Source: Vallitalea okinawensis | GTDB taxonomy: Bacteria; Bacillota; Clostridia; Lachnospirales; PQDH01 | Assembly (NCBI RefSeq): GCF_002964605.1 | Contig: NZ_PQDH01000002.1 | Location: 1 to 64,000, forward strand | Direction of reading: 5' to 3' | Length of the DNA: 64,000 nucleotides | Part shown: positions 17,609 to 26,563 of the stretch, piece by piece | How the letters are laid out: every line of letters starts with the position of its first letter | Numbering within the stretch: the stretch's first letter is position 1 | Program-made: the position numbers and the translations under genes | Notes under the pieces: model-generated | Databases searched by the model: none | Told to the model about the DNA's origin: nothing | Seen by the model: only the letters and a program-made list of their open reading frames with translations

Positions 17609-19063
17609 TTATTGTGCCTCCAAAAAATCTCTTACCACTTCAACATCATCAAAATGGATTTTTGTCTTTCCGATTATTTGATAATCTTCATGACCCTTCC
17701 CAGCTATTAATATAATGTCACTTTTTTTAGCTCTTTTTAAAGCATGAGTTATACCTTCTTTACGATCTACAATCTTAGCATAACGGCATCCAGTCTTAAT
17801 AACACCAGGTTCTATTTGATCGACGATTTTATCTGGGTCTTCTGTACGAGGGTTATCTGAGGTAACAACACAATATGTTGAATACCTACCCGCAATTTCG
17901 CCCATAACGGGTCGTTTACTACCATCTCGATCACCACCACAGCCAAAAACTGTTATTATCTCATTAGTAGCGAACTCTTTTATAGTTTCCAGGACATTTT
18001 TTAATGCATCCGGTGTATGAGCATAATCGATTATAGCATAGAAACCATCCTTTGACTTAACAGTCTCAAATCTGCCTCTAACTCCTTCTACAGCATTTAA
18101 TCCTTTTTGAATATCTACCCAAGACATTCCAGCTAAATAACAAGAACCTGCAGCTGCCAAAGAGTTATAAACAGAAAACTTTCCTGGTATAGCCATGTTA
18201 ATCTCAATAGCCTCATCAAGATATCTTAATGTATAACTGATACCTTCTGCAGACATTTTAACATTTTCAGCTTTAAAGTCAGCATCATTGTCGATACCAA
18301 AGGTATATTTTTTACATGTTGCGTCCTTCATCAATAGCTCTACATGAGGATCATCAATGTTGAATAAACCCTTATCACACATTTTGAATAACATTGCTTT
18401 AGCATTTAAATAATTTTCCATTGTATGATGATAATCTAAATGGTCTAATGTTAAATTTGTGAAAACACCAACATTATAATGGGTCCCGTATACTCTGTGT
18501 AAATCAAGGGCATGTGATGAAACTTCCATAGAAACAACATCAACACTTTCATTTTTCATGTCACGTAATAAATGTTGTAGTTCAAAAGCTTGTGGAGTAG
18601 TATGTATGGCTTCTACTCTTTTATTACCAATTCTATTTTCTATTGTACCTATTACACCAGGCTTTTCTCCCATCATCTCAACAATCTTAGCTACGAGATT
18701 AGTGGTTGTTGTCTTGCCATTTGTGCCTGTTATACCTATCATATTCAGTTCTTTGGATGGTTCATGATAAAATTTATTGGCTATAATTGCCATAGCCTTA
18801 CCTGTTTCTTGCTCATCAACATGAACAATTGTAATATCTTCTGAAATACCATCTATAGGCTTTTGAACCATGAGTGCTGTTGCTCCAGCTTGTATAGCTT
18901 GATTTGCGAAATCATGTCCATCTACAGTTAATCCTTTTATACAAGCAAACAAACCTTTTTCTTTTATTCGACGATTATCATATGCTAAATTAGTTACATC
19001 AGCCTCCATGCTGCCTTGTAGGCATTTATATTGTACACCTTCAAACAGTTGTGCTAACTTCAT
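17609..19063 (-). CDS. murE: UDP-MurNAc-L-Ala-D-Glu--meso-diaminopimelate ligase MurE
   Basis: The 484-residue ligase adds the third stem residue. It shows an N-terminal domain with NRRIKEKGLFACIKG, the ATP loop GITGTNGKTTTTNLVA, TTPQAFELQHLL, and the substrate motif SDNPRTEDP. DNPR in that motif is the signature for meso-diaminopimelate over lysine, so the wall is predicted to be DAP type. The ATG at 19063 (MKLAQLFEGV) has GAGG nine bases upstream; earlier in-frame codons lack a site. It lies 74 bases after spoVD. Confidence 0.96.
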   Translation of the reverse strand: MKLAQLFEGVQYKCLQGSMEADVTNLAYDNRRIKEKGLFACIKGLTVDGHDFANQAIQAGATALMVQKPIDGISEDITIVHVDEQETGKAMAIIANKFYHEPSKELNMIGITGTNGKTTTTNLVAKIVEMMGEKPGVIGTIENRIGNKRVEAIHTTPQAFELQHLLRDMKNESVDVVSMEVSSHALDLHRVYGTHYNVGVFTNLTLDHLDYHHTMENYLNAKAMLFKMCDKGLFNIDDPHVELLMKDATCKKYTFGIDNDADFKAENVKMSAEGISYTLRYLDEAIEINMAIPGKFSVYNSLAAAGSCYLAGMSWVDIQKGLNAVEGVRGRFETVKSKDGFYAIIDYAHTPDALKNVLETIKEFATNEIITVFGCGGDRDGSKRPVMGEIAGRYSTYCVVTSDNPRTEDPDKIVDQIEPGVIKTGCRYAKIVDRKEGITHALKRAKKSDIILIAGKGHEDYQIIGKTKIHFDDVEVVRDFLEAQ

Positions 19064-19137
19064 ATTTCCCATCCTCTCATATCTATGATTAACCCCCAAA
19101 AGTAATTTTTCAAGGTCTCTCTTGCGACTTAATCTTC

Positions 19138-21081
19138 TTATTGTACGTAAACAATAATTTTACTGTCTTTATTAATCTTCTCTCCGGGTAATGGAAATTG
19201 CTCTATTATTATATCACCTTCTCCTAATATCTCAAGAGTAACTTTATCATCTTGTAACATTTTTTTAATATCTTTCACCTCTTTATTTACCAAGGAAGGA
19301 ACAACATAATCTCCAACGCCATCCATTTCCAATTCTGTCGCAGTATATTTTGGTTCAATACCCAAATAAGGTAAAATATTTTCAAACAATTCTTTTACAA
19401 CTGGAGCTGCTACAGTACCACCATAATATATTCCGACTGGTTCATCCACAAGTAACAATGCCATAACTTGTGGATTATCTGCTGGAGCAAAACCAAGAAA
19501 TGATGATATATATTTGTTACTACTTCTAGGAAGCTTTTCTGAAGTCGCAGTTTTACCACCAATTTTATATCCAGGAAGGTATGTTCTCCTTCCCGTACCT
19601 TCAGCAACAACACTTTCTAAAATATTAGTCATTGTCTTTGAAGTTGCTTCAGATATAGGACTATCTTCCGTTGGGTATTCAAGAACTTTTACAACTTCGC
19701 CTTCTGGTGTGGCGATAGCAGTACCAAAGTGTGGTGTTATCAATTCTCCACCATTGACAATCGCTGCACCAGCTCTCAATAATTGCATTGGCGTAATTTG
19801 AAAAGATTGACCAAATGAAGTAGTCGCCAATTCTACCGGACCCACATTCTTCACATCATGCATGATACCAACAGCTTCACCTGGCACATCAATACCAGTT
19901 TTCTCATTAAAACCGAAACCTACCATATAATCATAAAATGTTTCTGGTCCAAGCCGTTCTCCTAAATCCATAAAGACAGGGTTACATGAATTCTGCACGC
20001 CTTCTATAAAGGTTTGTGTACCATGTCCCCCTGCCTTATGACATCTAATTCTTCTATCTGCAACAATTCGAAATCCTGGGCAACTAAATGTATCATCTAA
20101 TGCTACAACACCTTCTTCAATTGCTGATGATGCAGTTACTATTTTAAAAGTAGATCCTGGTTCATAAGTATCATTAATAGCGAAATTCCGCCACATCTTA
20201 TTAAGATAATCGAACTGTTGCTCATTAGTAAGTCCAGACCAAATCGCTTCTAATTCAGGATCGTTTATGGTGAAAGGTTCATTTAGATCAAAATCTGGTT
20301 TATTAGCTAATGCGTAGATTTCACCATTTTGTGGATTCATAACTATTAATGTACCCCTTGTTGCTTCCTTTTGATCTAGAACTTTCTCTAAAAGTTGTTC
20401 AGCATACTGCTGTATAATAACATCAATACTGATGTAAAGTTCATTCCCAGGTATTGGATCAATACGTTTATCCGCTGTGTTTTCAATTTCAATACCCCTT
20501 GCATCTGTTTCAGTTAATATTTTTCCTTTAATGCCGTATAAATATTTATCGTATTTGACTTCTAAACCAATAATTCCTTGATTATCTTTACCTACAAATC
20601 CAAGAACTTGTGAAGCCATATTACTAAATGGGTAATAACGCTTATAATCTTCATCAATCATAACACCACTGAGATTTTCAGCTCTAATAGCGTTAGCTAT
20701 TTCGATATCTACACCTGTCTTAATACGTTCTAAAGCAAGATTTCTATTAACCTTTTCTAGTACAGTATCATAATCCATGTCTAACTTTTCTGAAAGAATC
20801 CTAGCTACTTCTTCTGGATCATCAATTTGATTATGTATGACGCTTATAGTAGCTACAGATGCACTTTCAGCTAAAGGCACGCCATTTCTATCATAGATAG
20901 TGCCTCTTTTGGGTTGAATATCTCGTTCTCTCATATGGAGTTCATCTGCTAAAAGTTTTAGATAATCCCCTTTGAAAATTTGCAGATAAGCAATACGGCC
21001 AATTAAGCCAATTATCATAAAAGTAAAAATACATAAAAAAAATAAAAGTCTCTTTTTATTTTGCAGCATAACCTTTTGCAT
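19138..21081 (-). CDS. spoVD: Class B penicillin-binding protein SpoVD (PASTA)
   Basis: A membrane helix at about residues 12-32 is followed by the dimerisation domain (RGTIYDRNGVPLAES), a transpeptidase domain with YEPGSTFKIV (active Ser near 310), the SCN motif (SCNPVF) and KTATSEKLPR in the KTG position, then one C-terminal PASTA domain (PSLVNKEVKDIKKML). The KTATS form and single PASTA domain are typical of clostridial SpoVD, which builds spore cortex with SpoVE. The ATG at 21081 is six bases after the GGTG ribosome site. That site lies inside one arm of a 13-bp inverted repeat (see regulatory entry). Confidence 0.92.
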   Translation of the reverse strand: MQKVMLQNKKRLLFFLCIFTFMIIGLIGRIAYLQIFKGDYLKLLADELHMRERDIQPKRGTIYDRNGVPLAESASVATISVIHNQIDDPEEVARILSEKLDMDYDTVLEKVNRNLALERIKTGVDIEIANAIRAENLSGVMIDEDYKRYYPFSNMASQVLGFVGKDNQGIIGLEVKYDKYLYGIKGKILTETDARGIEIENTADKRIDPIPGNELYISIDVIIQQYAEQLLEKVLDQKEATRGTLIVMNPQNGEIYALANKPDFDLNEPFTINDPELEAIWSGLTNEQQFDYLNKMWRNFAINDTYEPGSTFKIVTASSAIEEGVVALDDTFSCPGFRIVADRRIRCHKAGGHGTQTFIEGVQNSCNPVFMDLGERLGPETFYDYMVGFGFNEKTGIDVPGEAVGIMHDVKNVGPVELATTSFGQSFQITPMQLLRAGAAIVNGGELITPHFGTAIATPEGEVVKVLEYPTEDSPISEATSKTMTNILESVVAEGTGRRTYLPGYKIGGKTATSEKLPRSSNKYISSFLGFAPADNPQVMALLLVDEPVGIYYGGTVAAPVVKELFENILPYLGIEPKYTATELEMDGVGDYVVPSLVNKEVKDIKKMLQDDKVTLEILGEGDIIIEQFPLPGEKINKDSKIIVYVQ

Positions 21082-21087
21082 AGAGAA

Positions 21088-21275
21088 CACCTTTCATAAA
21101 GCATAAATATAAGAATTGGTTATAGATCGTCCTTCTGGTCACCTGCGACACGCTTAAACCATACTGTTGAGATATGAAGTAATAAGGAACGAGGAACTGC
21201 TCAAAAGGATATATTCATCCTCCCCAATTCAGTTATGCATATAGTATTATTACTATATTTTATTTATGAAAGGTG
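21088..21275 (-). promoter_or_regulatory. Long-range inverted repeat covering the spoVD ribosome site
   Basis: CACCTTTCATAAA (21088-21100) and its exact complement TTTATGAAAGGTG (21263-21275) lie 162 bases apart in the 215-base gap between the two PBP genes. On the minus-strand RNA the upstream arm can pair with the sequence containing the GAAAGGTG ribosome site of spoVD. The repeat is seen directly; a role in blocking translation is inferred. Confidence 0.4.
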
Positions 21276-21305
21276 CTCGTTATGCTTCTGGTTAATATTA
21301 GTTAG

Positions 21306-23081
21306 TTAGTTTGTAGTCGTCATTTTTGGGTAAACACCCATATAGGGTAGTATGTACTCATATATTTCTTTCGAAATTTGTACTGGAAGTCTACTTCCAA
21401 GTTCAATCTGATCTTTTGGTTCATCTAAAACAACTAGCATGATAACTTCTGGATCATCAGCTGGAGCATAACTTAAAAAACTAACTGTATAGTTTTCTAC
21501 ATCACGATCACCTTTTTGAGCTGTACCTGTTTTACCAGCAATATCATACCCTTCTATCTGCGCCTCTTTTGCAGTACCAAATTCAACAACGTCTTCCATT
21601 GCAGTACTTACTTTATCAGAGGTTTCTTCTGAAATGACTTTTCTTACTACTGTTGGCTCTACATCCTCAATGACCACACCTGCCTCATTAACAATTTGCT
21701 TGACGACATGGGGTTCATAAAGGTAACCGCCATTAATAACTGCGGCATTTGCAGTTATTAACTGAATAGGAGTTACGTTAAACCCTTGCCCAAAAGACGT
21801 TGTAGCCATCTCTGTCGGACCTAAAGTACTTGGTGTATAAACCAAAGGTGCGCTTGAAAACTCACCTATCAAATCAATATCTGTAAGTTGACCAATACCA
21901 AAGGCTTGCTGATAGTTATAATAAATATCAGGATCTAATAACTGGGCAATCTCCATAACGGCCACATTACAAGATTCAGCTAATGCTTCTTTAACGGTTA
22001 GTTCACCGTGCCCAGCATCTTTCCAGCAACCAATAGGTATACCTGCCACATATTTTTGGCCTGGACAATAAAATGTAGTGTCCATATTAATTAAATTCTC
22101 TTCTAAAGCGATAGCATAAGTCAGTGGTTTATAGGTTGAGCCAGGCTCAAATGAATCGGATACGTTAAAATTCCGCCAAACGCTATAGAGTAATTGATTT
22201 TGTTCTTCATAGGATAATTCTTTATAAGGTACTTCACCATAATAACCCATGATATCATCCGTATCATTCAGATTATAAGAGGGATAGTTAGCCATGGTTA
22301 AAATTTCACCCGTATGTGGATCCATAATGATGATTCCCGCTTGTAGAGGTTGTTGTTCTTCTACATAACGATAGAGAACCTCTTCAGAAAAATGTTGTAT
22401 GGTTTCATCAATCGTAAGAATTAAATTATTACCATCAACTGAAGGTATGTATTCCTCAACAATCATTCCATTTGGACTAGCTACCATAAGTTGGCGACCT
22501 GCTGCCCCTTGAAGCCATTCATCATAAGTTTCCTCAACACCCCAGTGACCAGTTTCTCCACCCTCAAATCCTATGATATGAGCTGCCAATTGATCATTTG
22601 GGTAAACTCTATCTGTGGTCTCCTCTAACCAAACACCAACAATCTTACCTTCATTAATAGATGTGCGAAGCTCTTCAGATTCTTCTAAAGTAATACTTTT
22701 CTTAATAATCTTATATCGACTACTGGGGTTGTTCTCCAATAAGGCTTGAAGTTCATTCCCAGAGACCCCAGTTAACTCACTTAAATTATTGATTGATTCT
22801 ATTATCTTGGCATCTTCATATGTATACATAATAAAGGGATCTAAGATAACATGATATACTTTTGTGCTATAGGCTAATAGATTGTTATTCCTATCAAGTA
22901 TGGACCCACGCATCGGGGGGATGCTATGATCAATACTCATAGTTTGATTAACAACTTGTTTACCATATTCTTCTCCATAGGCATAAATAATAAAACCTAC
23001 TTGGTAGAGAAGAAATCCACACGATAGTGTAAATACTAAAAGAAGTACAAATAAACGCATTCTAATATTCTTAACTTCCAT
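21306..23081 (-). CDS. Class B penicillin-binding protein 2 (division transpeptidase)
   Basis: An N-terminal membrane helix is followed by a pedestal domain (PPMRGSILDRNNNLLAYS) and a transpeptidase domain with FEPGSTYKPLTYA (active Ser), AESCNVAVMEI (SxN) and IAGKTGTAQKGD (KTG). There is no PASTA domain. With FtsW it should cross-link septal wall during vegetative division, the FtsI/PBP2B role; the adjacent spoVD is its sporulation counterpart. The start is uncertain: the ATG at 23081 has AAGGG about ten bases upstream, and a TTG and an ATG lie within six codons upstream. It follows the ftsL-like gene closely. Confidence 0.92.
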   Translation of the reverse strand: MEVKNIRMRLFVLLLVFTLSCGFLLYQVGFIIYAYGEEYGKQVVNQTMSIDHSIPPMRGSILDRNNNLLAYSTKVYHVILDPFIMYTYEDAKIIESINNLSELTGVSGNELQALLENNPSSRYKIIKKSITLEESEELRTSINEGKIVGVWLEETTDRVYPNDQLAAHIIGFEGGETGHWGVEETYDEWLQGAAGRQLMVASPNGMIVEEYIPSVDGNNLILTIDETIQHFSEEVLYRYVEEQQPLQAGIIIMDPHTGEILTMANYPSYNLNDTDDIMGYYGEVPYKELSYEEQNQLLYSVWRNFNVSDSFEPGSTYKPLTYAIALEENLINMDTTFYCPGQKYVAGIPIGCWKDAGHGELTVKEALAESCNVAVMEIAQLLDPDIYYNYQQAFGIGQLTDIDLIGEFSSAPLVYTPSTLGPTEMATTSFGQGFNVTPIQLITANAAVINGGYLYEPHVVKQIVNEAGVVIEDVEPTVVRKVISEETSDKVSTAMEDVVEFGTAKEAQIEGYDIAGKTGTAQKGDRDVENYTVSFLSYAPADDPEVIMLVVLDEPKDQIELGSRLPVQISKEIYEYILPYMGVYPKMTTTN

Positions 23082-23108
23082 TCTACTCATACCCTTCAAA
23101 GACTATTT

Positions 23109-23579
23109 CTATGGCTTAAAACTAAGTTGAATTCTTTTTTTAGATTCTTTTGGGGCTTGAAGAGGTTCAGAGTAACTTAGATTAGCTAAAGTAATATACT
23201 TTACTTGACTGGTATCTGGATTACCCATTCCCAATTCCCCTGTTGCTTTATTATAGATATAATCTAAATCATTTACCTTCTCTAACTGCTCAGTCAATAA
23301 TAAATTCTCTTTTGCAATGTTGTTTAAATCTACTTGGAGGGTCTCTATATCTGTTTGCTTGGTGCTAATAAATGATGAACCAACTACGTAGACTAAGCCT
23401 AGAGAAAAGGCATAGACAACAAATCCTAAATAGAGTAATTTAGATTTTAGGATATCATAGTTGACTCTTCTAACGACCTTCTTCTTCCTAACAACTTTTC
23501 TCTTTCTTTCTGGTTGTCTAGAAGGTTGTGTTGCTAAATTTCCATAGGAGTAATATTCATTTCTTCTTTCCTCTTCCAT
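23109..23579 (-). CDS. ftsL: FtsL-like cell division protein
   Basis: The 156-residue bitopic protein has a strongly basic cytoplasmic part (KRKVVRKKKVVRRVN), a single helix at about residues 47-68 and a leucine-zipper-like coiled coil (TLQVDLNNIAKENLLLTEQL) that is followed by an A-T-GELGMGNPD motif seen in clostridial FtsL proteins. FtsL joins FtsB/DivIC and DivIB to activate the septal synthase. GAGGTGAG precedes the ATG. Sequence conservation of FtsL is low, so the name rests on topology and its place between rsmH and the PBP gene. Confidence 0.82.
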   Translation of the reverse strand: MEEERRNEYYSYGNLATQPSRQPERKRKVVRKKKVVRRVNYDILKSKLLYLGFVVYAFSLGLVYVVGSSFISTKQTDIETLQVDLNNIAKENLLLTEQLEKVNDLDYIYNKATGELGMGNPDTSQVKYITLANLSYSEPLQAPKESKKRIQLSFKP

Positions 23580-23633
23580 TGTCTCACCTCTACAGTCCTT
23601 CGCTATAATTTTTTCCTTAAAATAAAATATATA

Positions 23634-24566
23634 TTATCTTCTTTCGAAGATCCTTAATTTTGCACTTCGAGATCTGGGGTTCATTTCTATTTCTTCTGTC
23701 GAAGGCAAAATTGGTTTACGTGTTATGACTTTACCCATTGATTCTTTCCCGCAAACACAGATTGGAAATTCACGTGGGCAAGTACAAGGGTCTTGTAATT
23801 CTCTGTATGTCTGTTTGACTATTCTATCTTCAAGTGAATGGAAAGTTATAATACATAGGCGACCGCCTTGATCTAAACGACTTACTATATCTTTAATCGT
23901 TCCTTCTAATATTTCCAACTCACTGTTTAATTCAATACGAATTGCCTGAAAAGTTCTTTTTGCTGGATGTGGTCCATCTTTTCGAGCACCTTTTGGTACA
24001 GCTCTCTTAATGATATCCACTAGCTCAAAGGTTGTCTCTATCTCTTTTTCTTTTCGAGCTTGTACAATAAATTGTGCTATACGCTTACTCCAACGTTCTT
24101 CTCCGTATTTCCACATAATATTATTTAACTGCTCTTCAGAATACTCATTTACAATATTCTTTGCAGAAATATCTTTTCGTTGATCCATTCGCATATCTAA
24201 TGGTGCATCTTGCATGTAGGAGAATCCTCTTTCTGCTTCATCTAATTGATGAGATGAAACACCTAAATCCAATAAAACACCATTAACTTTTTCAATATCA
24301 AGTTCATCCATAACACTTTTGAACTCACTAAAGTTGGATCTAACTATTTTAACATGATCAGTAAATTCTTCTAATCGTTCTGATGCTACTTGAATTGCAT
24401 TAGCATCTTGATCAATACCAATTAATAACCCTTGATCAATGTGCTTGCATATTTCTTTCGAATGACCTGCACCACCAAGTGTGCCGTCAACATAAATTCC
24501 ATCGGATTTTATATTCAATCCATCTATACATTCATTTAGTAATACTGAAGTATGTTTAAATTCCAT
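23634..24566 (-). CDS. rsmH: 16S rRNA (cytosine1402-N4)-methyltransferase RsmH
   Basis: The 310-residue SAM-dependent methyltransferase (formerly MraW) starts [17 protein letters not shown] and shows [13 protein letters not shown] (SAM loop), [42 protein letters not shown] and [14 protein letters not shown]. It modifies C1402 in the ribosomal decoding centre. Four cysteines near residues 262-273 ([12 protein letters not shown]) match the usual family insertion. It starts ten bases after mraZ and is a standard second gene of the dcw cluster. Confidence 0.98.
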   Translation of the reverse strand: MEFKHTSVLLNECIDGLNIKSDGIYVDGTLGGAGHSKEICKHIDQGLLIGIDQDANAIQVASERLEEFTDHVKIVRSNFSEFKSVMDELDIEKVNGVLLDLGVSSHQLDEAERGFSYMQDAPLDMRMDQRKDISAKNIVNEYSEEQLNNIMWKYGEERWSKRIAQFIVQARKEKEIETTFELVDIIKRAVPKGARKDGPHPAKRTFQAIRIELNSELEILEGTIKDIVSRLDQGGRLCIITFHSLEDRIVKQTYRELQDPCTCPREFPICVCGKESMGKVITRKPILPSTEEIEMNPRSRSAKLRIFERR

Positions 24567-24576
24567 GTCATCACCT

Positions 24577-25008
24577 TTAAATTCCTAGTTCTTCCATCGC
24601 TTCTGCTAATTCAGTAGGATCGAAATCTTCAACATTATTATATGCATTCCATTGGTCTTTACTCCATATCTCAACTCTATTTGAAACACCAATTAAGAAT
24701 ACTTCCTTTTCAATGGTTGCATATTCTCTTAAGTTTGCTGCAAGTAGCGTACGTCCTTGTTTATCAATTTCGCATTCTCTAGCACCTGCTAGGAAAAATC
24801 GGACAAATTTACGTGCATTCTTATTGGATAGTGGTAAGGTTTTTAATTTAGACTCAAATGCTTTCCATTCATCAATAGGGTAAACAAACAGACATTCATC
24901 CAAACCTTTGGTTATAATAAAGTTTTCACCTAGTTGTTCTCTGAACTTGGAAGGAATGATTAGCCTTCCTTTTGTATCCACTGTATGTTTGTATTCACCT
25001 ATAAACAT
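24577..25008 (-). CDS. mraZ: Transcriptional regulator MraZ
   Basis: The 143-residue protein has two AbrB-like half-domains, with the signatures [14 protein letters not shown] and [16 protein letters not shown], the pattern of MraZ. MraZ is a ring-forming DNA-binding protein that represses the dcw operon by binding repeated TGG-type boxes at its own promoter. Four such boxes with exact 10-base period lie directly upstream (25014-25048), just after a strong sigma-A promoter, so autoregulation is well supported. It is the first gene of the operon. Confidence 0.97.
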   Translation of the reverse strand: MFIGEYKHTVDTKGRLIIPSKFREQLGENFIITKGLDECLFVYPIDEWKAFESKLKTLPLSNKNARKFVRFFLAGARECEIDKQGRTLLAANLREYATIEKEVFLIGVSNRVEIWSKDQWNAYNNVEDFDPTELAEAMEELGI

Positions 25009-25013
25009 TTTCT

Positions 25014-25048
25014 CACCCTATTCCACCACTTCGCACCACTTTACACCA
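25014..25048 (-). promoter_or_regulatory. MraZ operator: four boxes with 10-base period
   Basis: On the minus strand TGGTG occurs at 25048, 25038 and 25028, and GGGTG at 25018, each followed by five bases, giving an exact 10-base period. They lie between the -10 element and the mraZ start. Repeats of this kind are the known MraZ binding sites, and the spacing places all boxes on one face of the helix. Confidence 0.85.
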
Positions 25049-25058
25049 CTTTATATTC

Positions 25059-25087
25059 ATTTTAAACTATTTTTATGTTTTTTTCAA
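25059..25087 (-). promoter_or_regulatory. Sigma-A promoter of the dcw operon
   Basis: TTGAAA (25087-25082), a 17-base spacer and TAAAAT (25064-25059) on the minus strand. The predicted transcription start lies just upstream of the MraZ boxes. Confidence 0.8.
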
Positions 25088-25172
25088 GGAACAATCTTAG
25101 AAAATGGTAATATTTATATAGTTTTCTTATTTATCTCCTCAATTATCATCTTAAGGGGCAATAAAAATTGGC

Positions 25173-25209
25173 AAAAAAAAACCGCTGAATGATTCATCAT
25201 TCAACAGTT
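25173..25209 (-). terminator. Terminator after the Spo0E-like gene
   Basis: A 14-bp stem (two G-U pairs) closing on a very tight loop is followed on the minus strand by nine T residues. It isolates the small Spo0E-like gene from the dcw promoter. Confidence 0.9.
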
Positions 25210-25226
25210 GATAGACTCTCTATCCA

Positions 25227-25394
25227 TCAGTTAGTGTAATTTGGAGATATGAAACCTTTAAATTCGCAGTAATGGGAGGCAATTAATTGGTCAAGTAATA
25301 TACTGACCTCCAAAATGTCGGAATACGGTGCTTCCTTCTTTATGAGGTCATACAAACGCTCCCTAAGCATTTCCATATCCGTGTTCATATTCAC
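25227..25394 (-). CDS. Spo0E-like aspartyl-phosphate phosphatase (55 aa)
   Basis: The small protein reads MNTDMEMLRERLYDLIKKEA then YSDILEVSILLDQLIASHY. The S-(I/x)-x-LD-x-LI-x-x-(Y/H) motif near the end of the second helix is the Spo0E signature, whose Ser-x-x-x-Asp residues contact Spo0A~P. The family forms a two-helix hairpin that dephosphorylates Spo0A and so delays sporulation. GTG at 25394 has GAGGTGA seven bases upstream; an ATG six bases later is possible. It is a single-gene unit closed by its own terminator, directly upstream of the dcw operon. Confidence 0.85.
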   Translation of the reverse strand: MNMNTDMEMLRERLYDLIKKEAPYSDILEVSILLDQLIASHYCEFKGFISPNYTN

Positions 25395-25630
25395 TTTTTT
25401 TCACCTCACCTCAAAAAGTACCCCATAACCTCTATATGTATAGAATAAACACATACATGTGCTTACTCGTTCCAACCTCTTATATTTATTTTATTTTACG
25501 AGATTGGAAAAAAGAAAAGTACAATCGTTGCATTTCCTTCTTGAATATATTGTAATATAACTTTTAAAAAAAATCAACAAGTTTTGTATTTTTTTCCCAT
25601 CTTTTTATGCTAAACCTTTTAAATTGTAAT

Positions 25631-26476
25631 TTATTTACATTTATTCCTATTATATATAATCATTGATATGCTAAATAGTATCAAAATTCCCGATAATACT
25701 TGAGATACAGCTATTGAACTACCACCAATCAACAATTGATCCGTTCTTAGACCTTCTATCCAAACTCTTCCCAATCCATACCCAAAAAGATACAGTAAGA
25801 ATACTTCACCCTCAAACTTTTTATATTTCCAAAATATAAGAAGCAAAATATATACACCTAGGTTCCAAATGGACTCATAAAGAAAAGTCGGATGAACCTG
25901 AATGTAATCCACTCCATTGTAATTAGCCATAGTATCCATTAGTGTTTCAGGTAAGTACCGTACATTCTCCACTTTCAAACGCATAGCAAATAAATTATCT
26001 GTATAGCCTCCAAATGCTTCTTGGTTGAAGAAATTCCCCCATCTACCAACTGCTTGTCCAATGATTAGCCCTGGTCCAGCTGTATCAATGATTTGTAAGA
26101 AATTCATATGTTTAACTTTAGCATAAATGCCTACAGCAATTAACGCACCAATAACACCACCGTAGATGGCCAATCCACCTTGTCTTAAGTTAAATATTCC
26201 CAACAAATTATCTTTGTATAAATCCCATGAAAAGATTACATAATATAATCTAGCTCCTATGATAGCAGCAATAAGTCCTACAATAAGTACATCAATATAA
26301 GTCTCTGGGTTTTGCTTTGTTTTCTTTGCTATTGTCATAGCTGTTACCAACCCAGCTATAACCCCCATAGCAATGATAAAACCATACCAGTAAATATCTA
26401 TACCGAATACAGTTACCATTATTGGATCAAGTTGATCAATTTCTATGTTCAAGTTTGGAAACCAAATATCAGGCAT
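25631..26476 (-). CDS. lgt: Prolipoprotein diacylglyceryl transferase Lgt
   Basis: The 281-residue membrane enzyme transfers diacylglycerol from phosphatidylglycerol to the lipobox cysteine of prelipoproteins. Seven helices are predicted. Key motifs are IIGARLYYVIF, LRQGGLAIYGGVIGA, the Lgt signature AVGRWGNFFNQEAFGG with its essential Arg, and VHPTFLYESIWN. The ATG at 26476 (MPDIWFPNLN) has AAGGAG upstream; an earlier in-frame ATG lacks one. At least two lipoproteins in this window (53629 and 58089) would be substrates. Confidence 0.96.
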   Translation of the reverse strand: MPDIWFPNLNIEIDQLDPIMVTVFGIDIYWYGFIIAMGVIAGLVTAMTIAKKTKQNPETYIDVLIVGLIAAIIGARLYYVIFSWDLYKDNLLGIFNLRQGGLAIYGGVIGALIAVGIYAKVKHMNFLQIIDTAGPGLIIGQAVGRWGNFFNQEAFGGYTDNLFAMRLKVENVRYLPETLMDTMANYNGVDYIQVHPTFLYESIWNLGVYILLLIFWKYKKFEGEVFLLYLFGYGLGRVWIEGLRTDQLLIGGSSIAVSQVLSGILILFSISMIIYNRNKCK

Positions 26477-26563
26477 AATTCTCAGCTCCTTCTCTTCCAA
26501 TAATCAAATTCCTGATTTTCACCTTCTTAGTCTATCACATCAATGCTTGTGAGTAAAGAAAGA

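Noticed and set aside
19410-19801. Extra frames within spoVD on both strands
   Set aside because: Fully internal to a gene with intact transpeptidase motifs and without ribosome sites.
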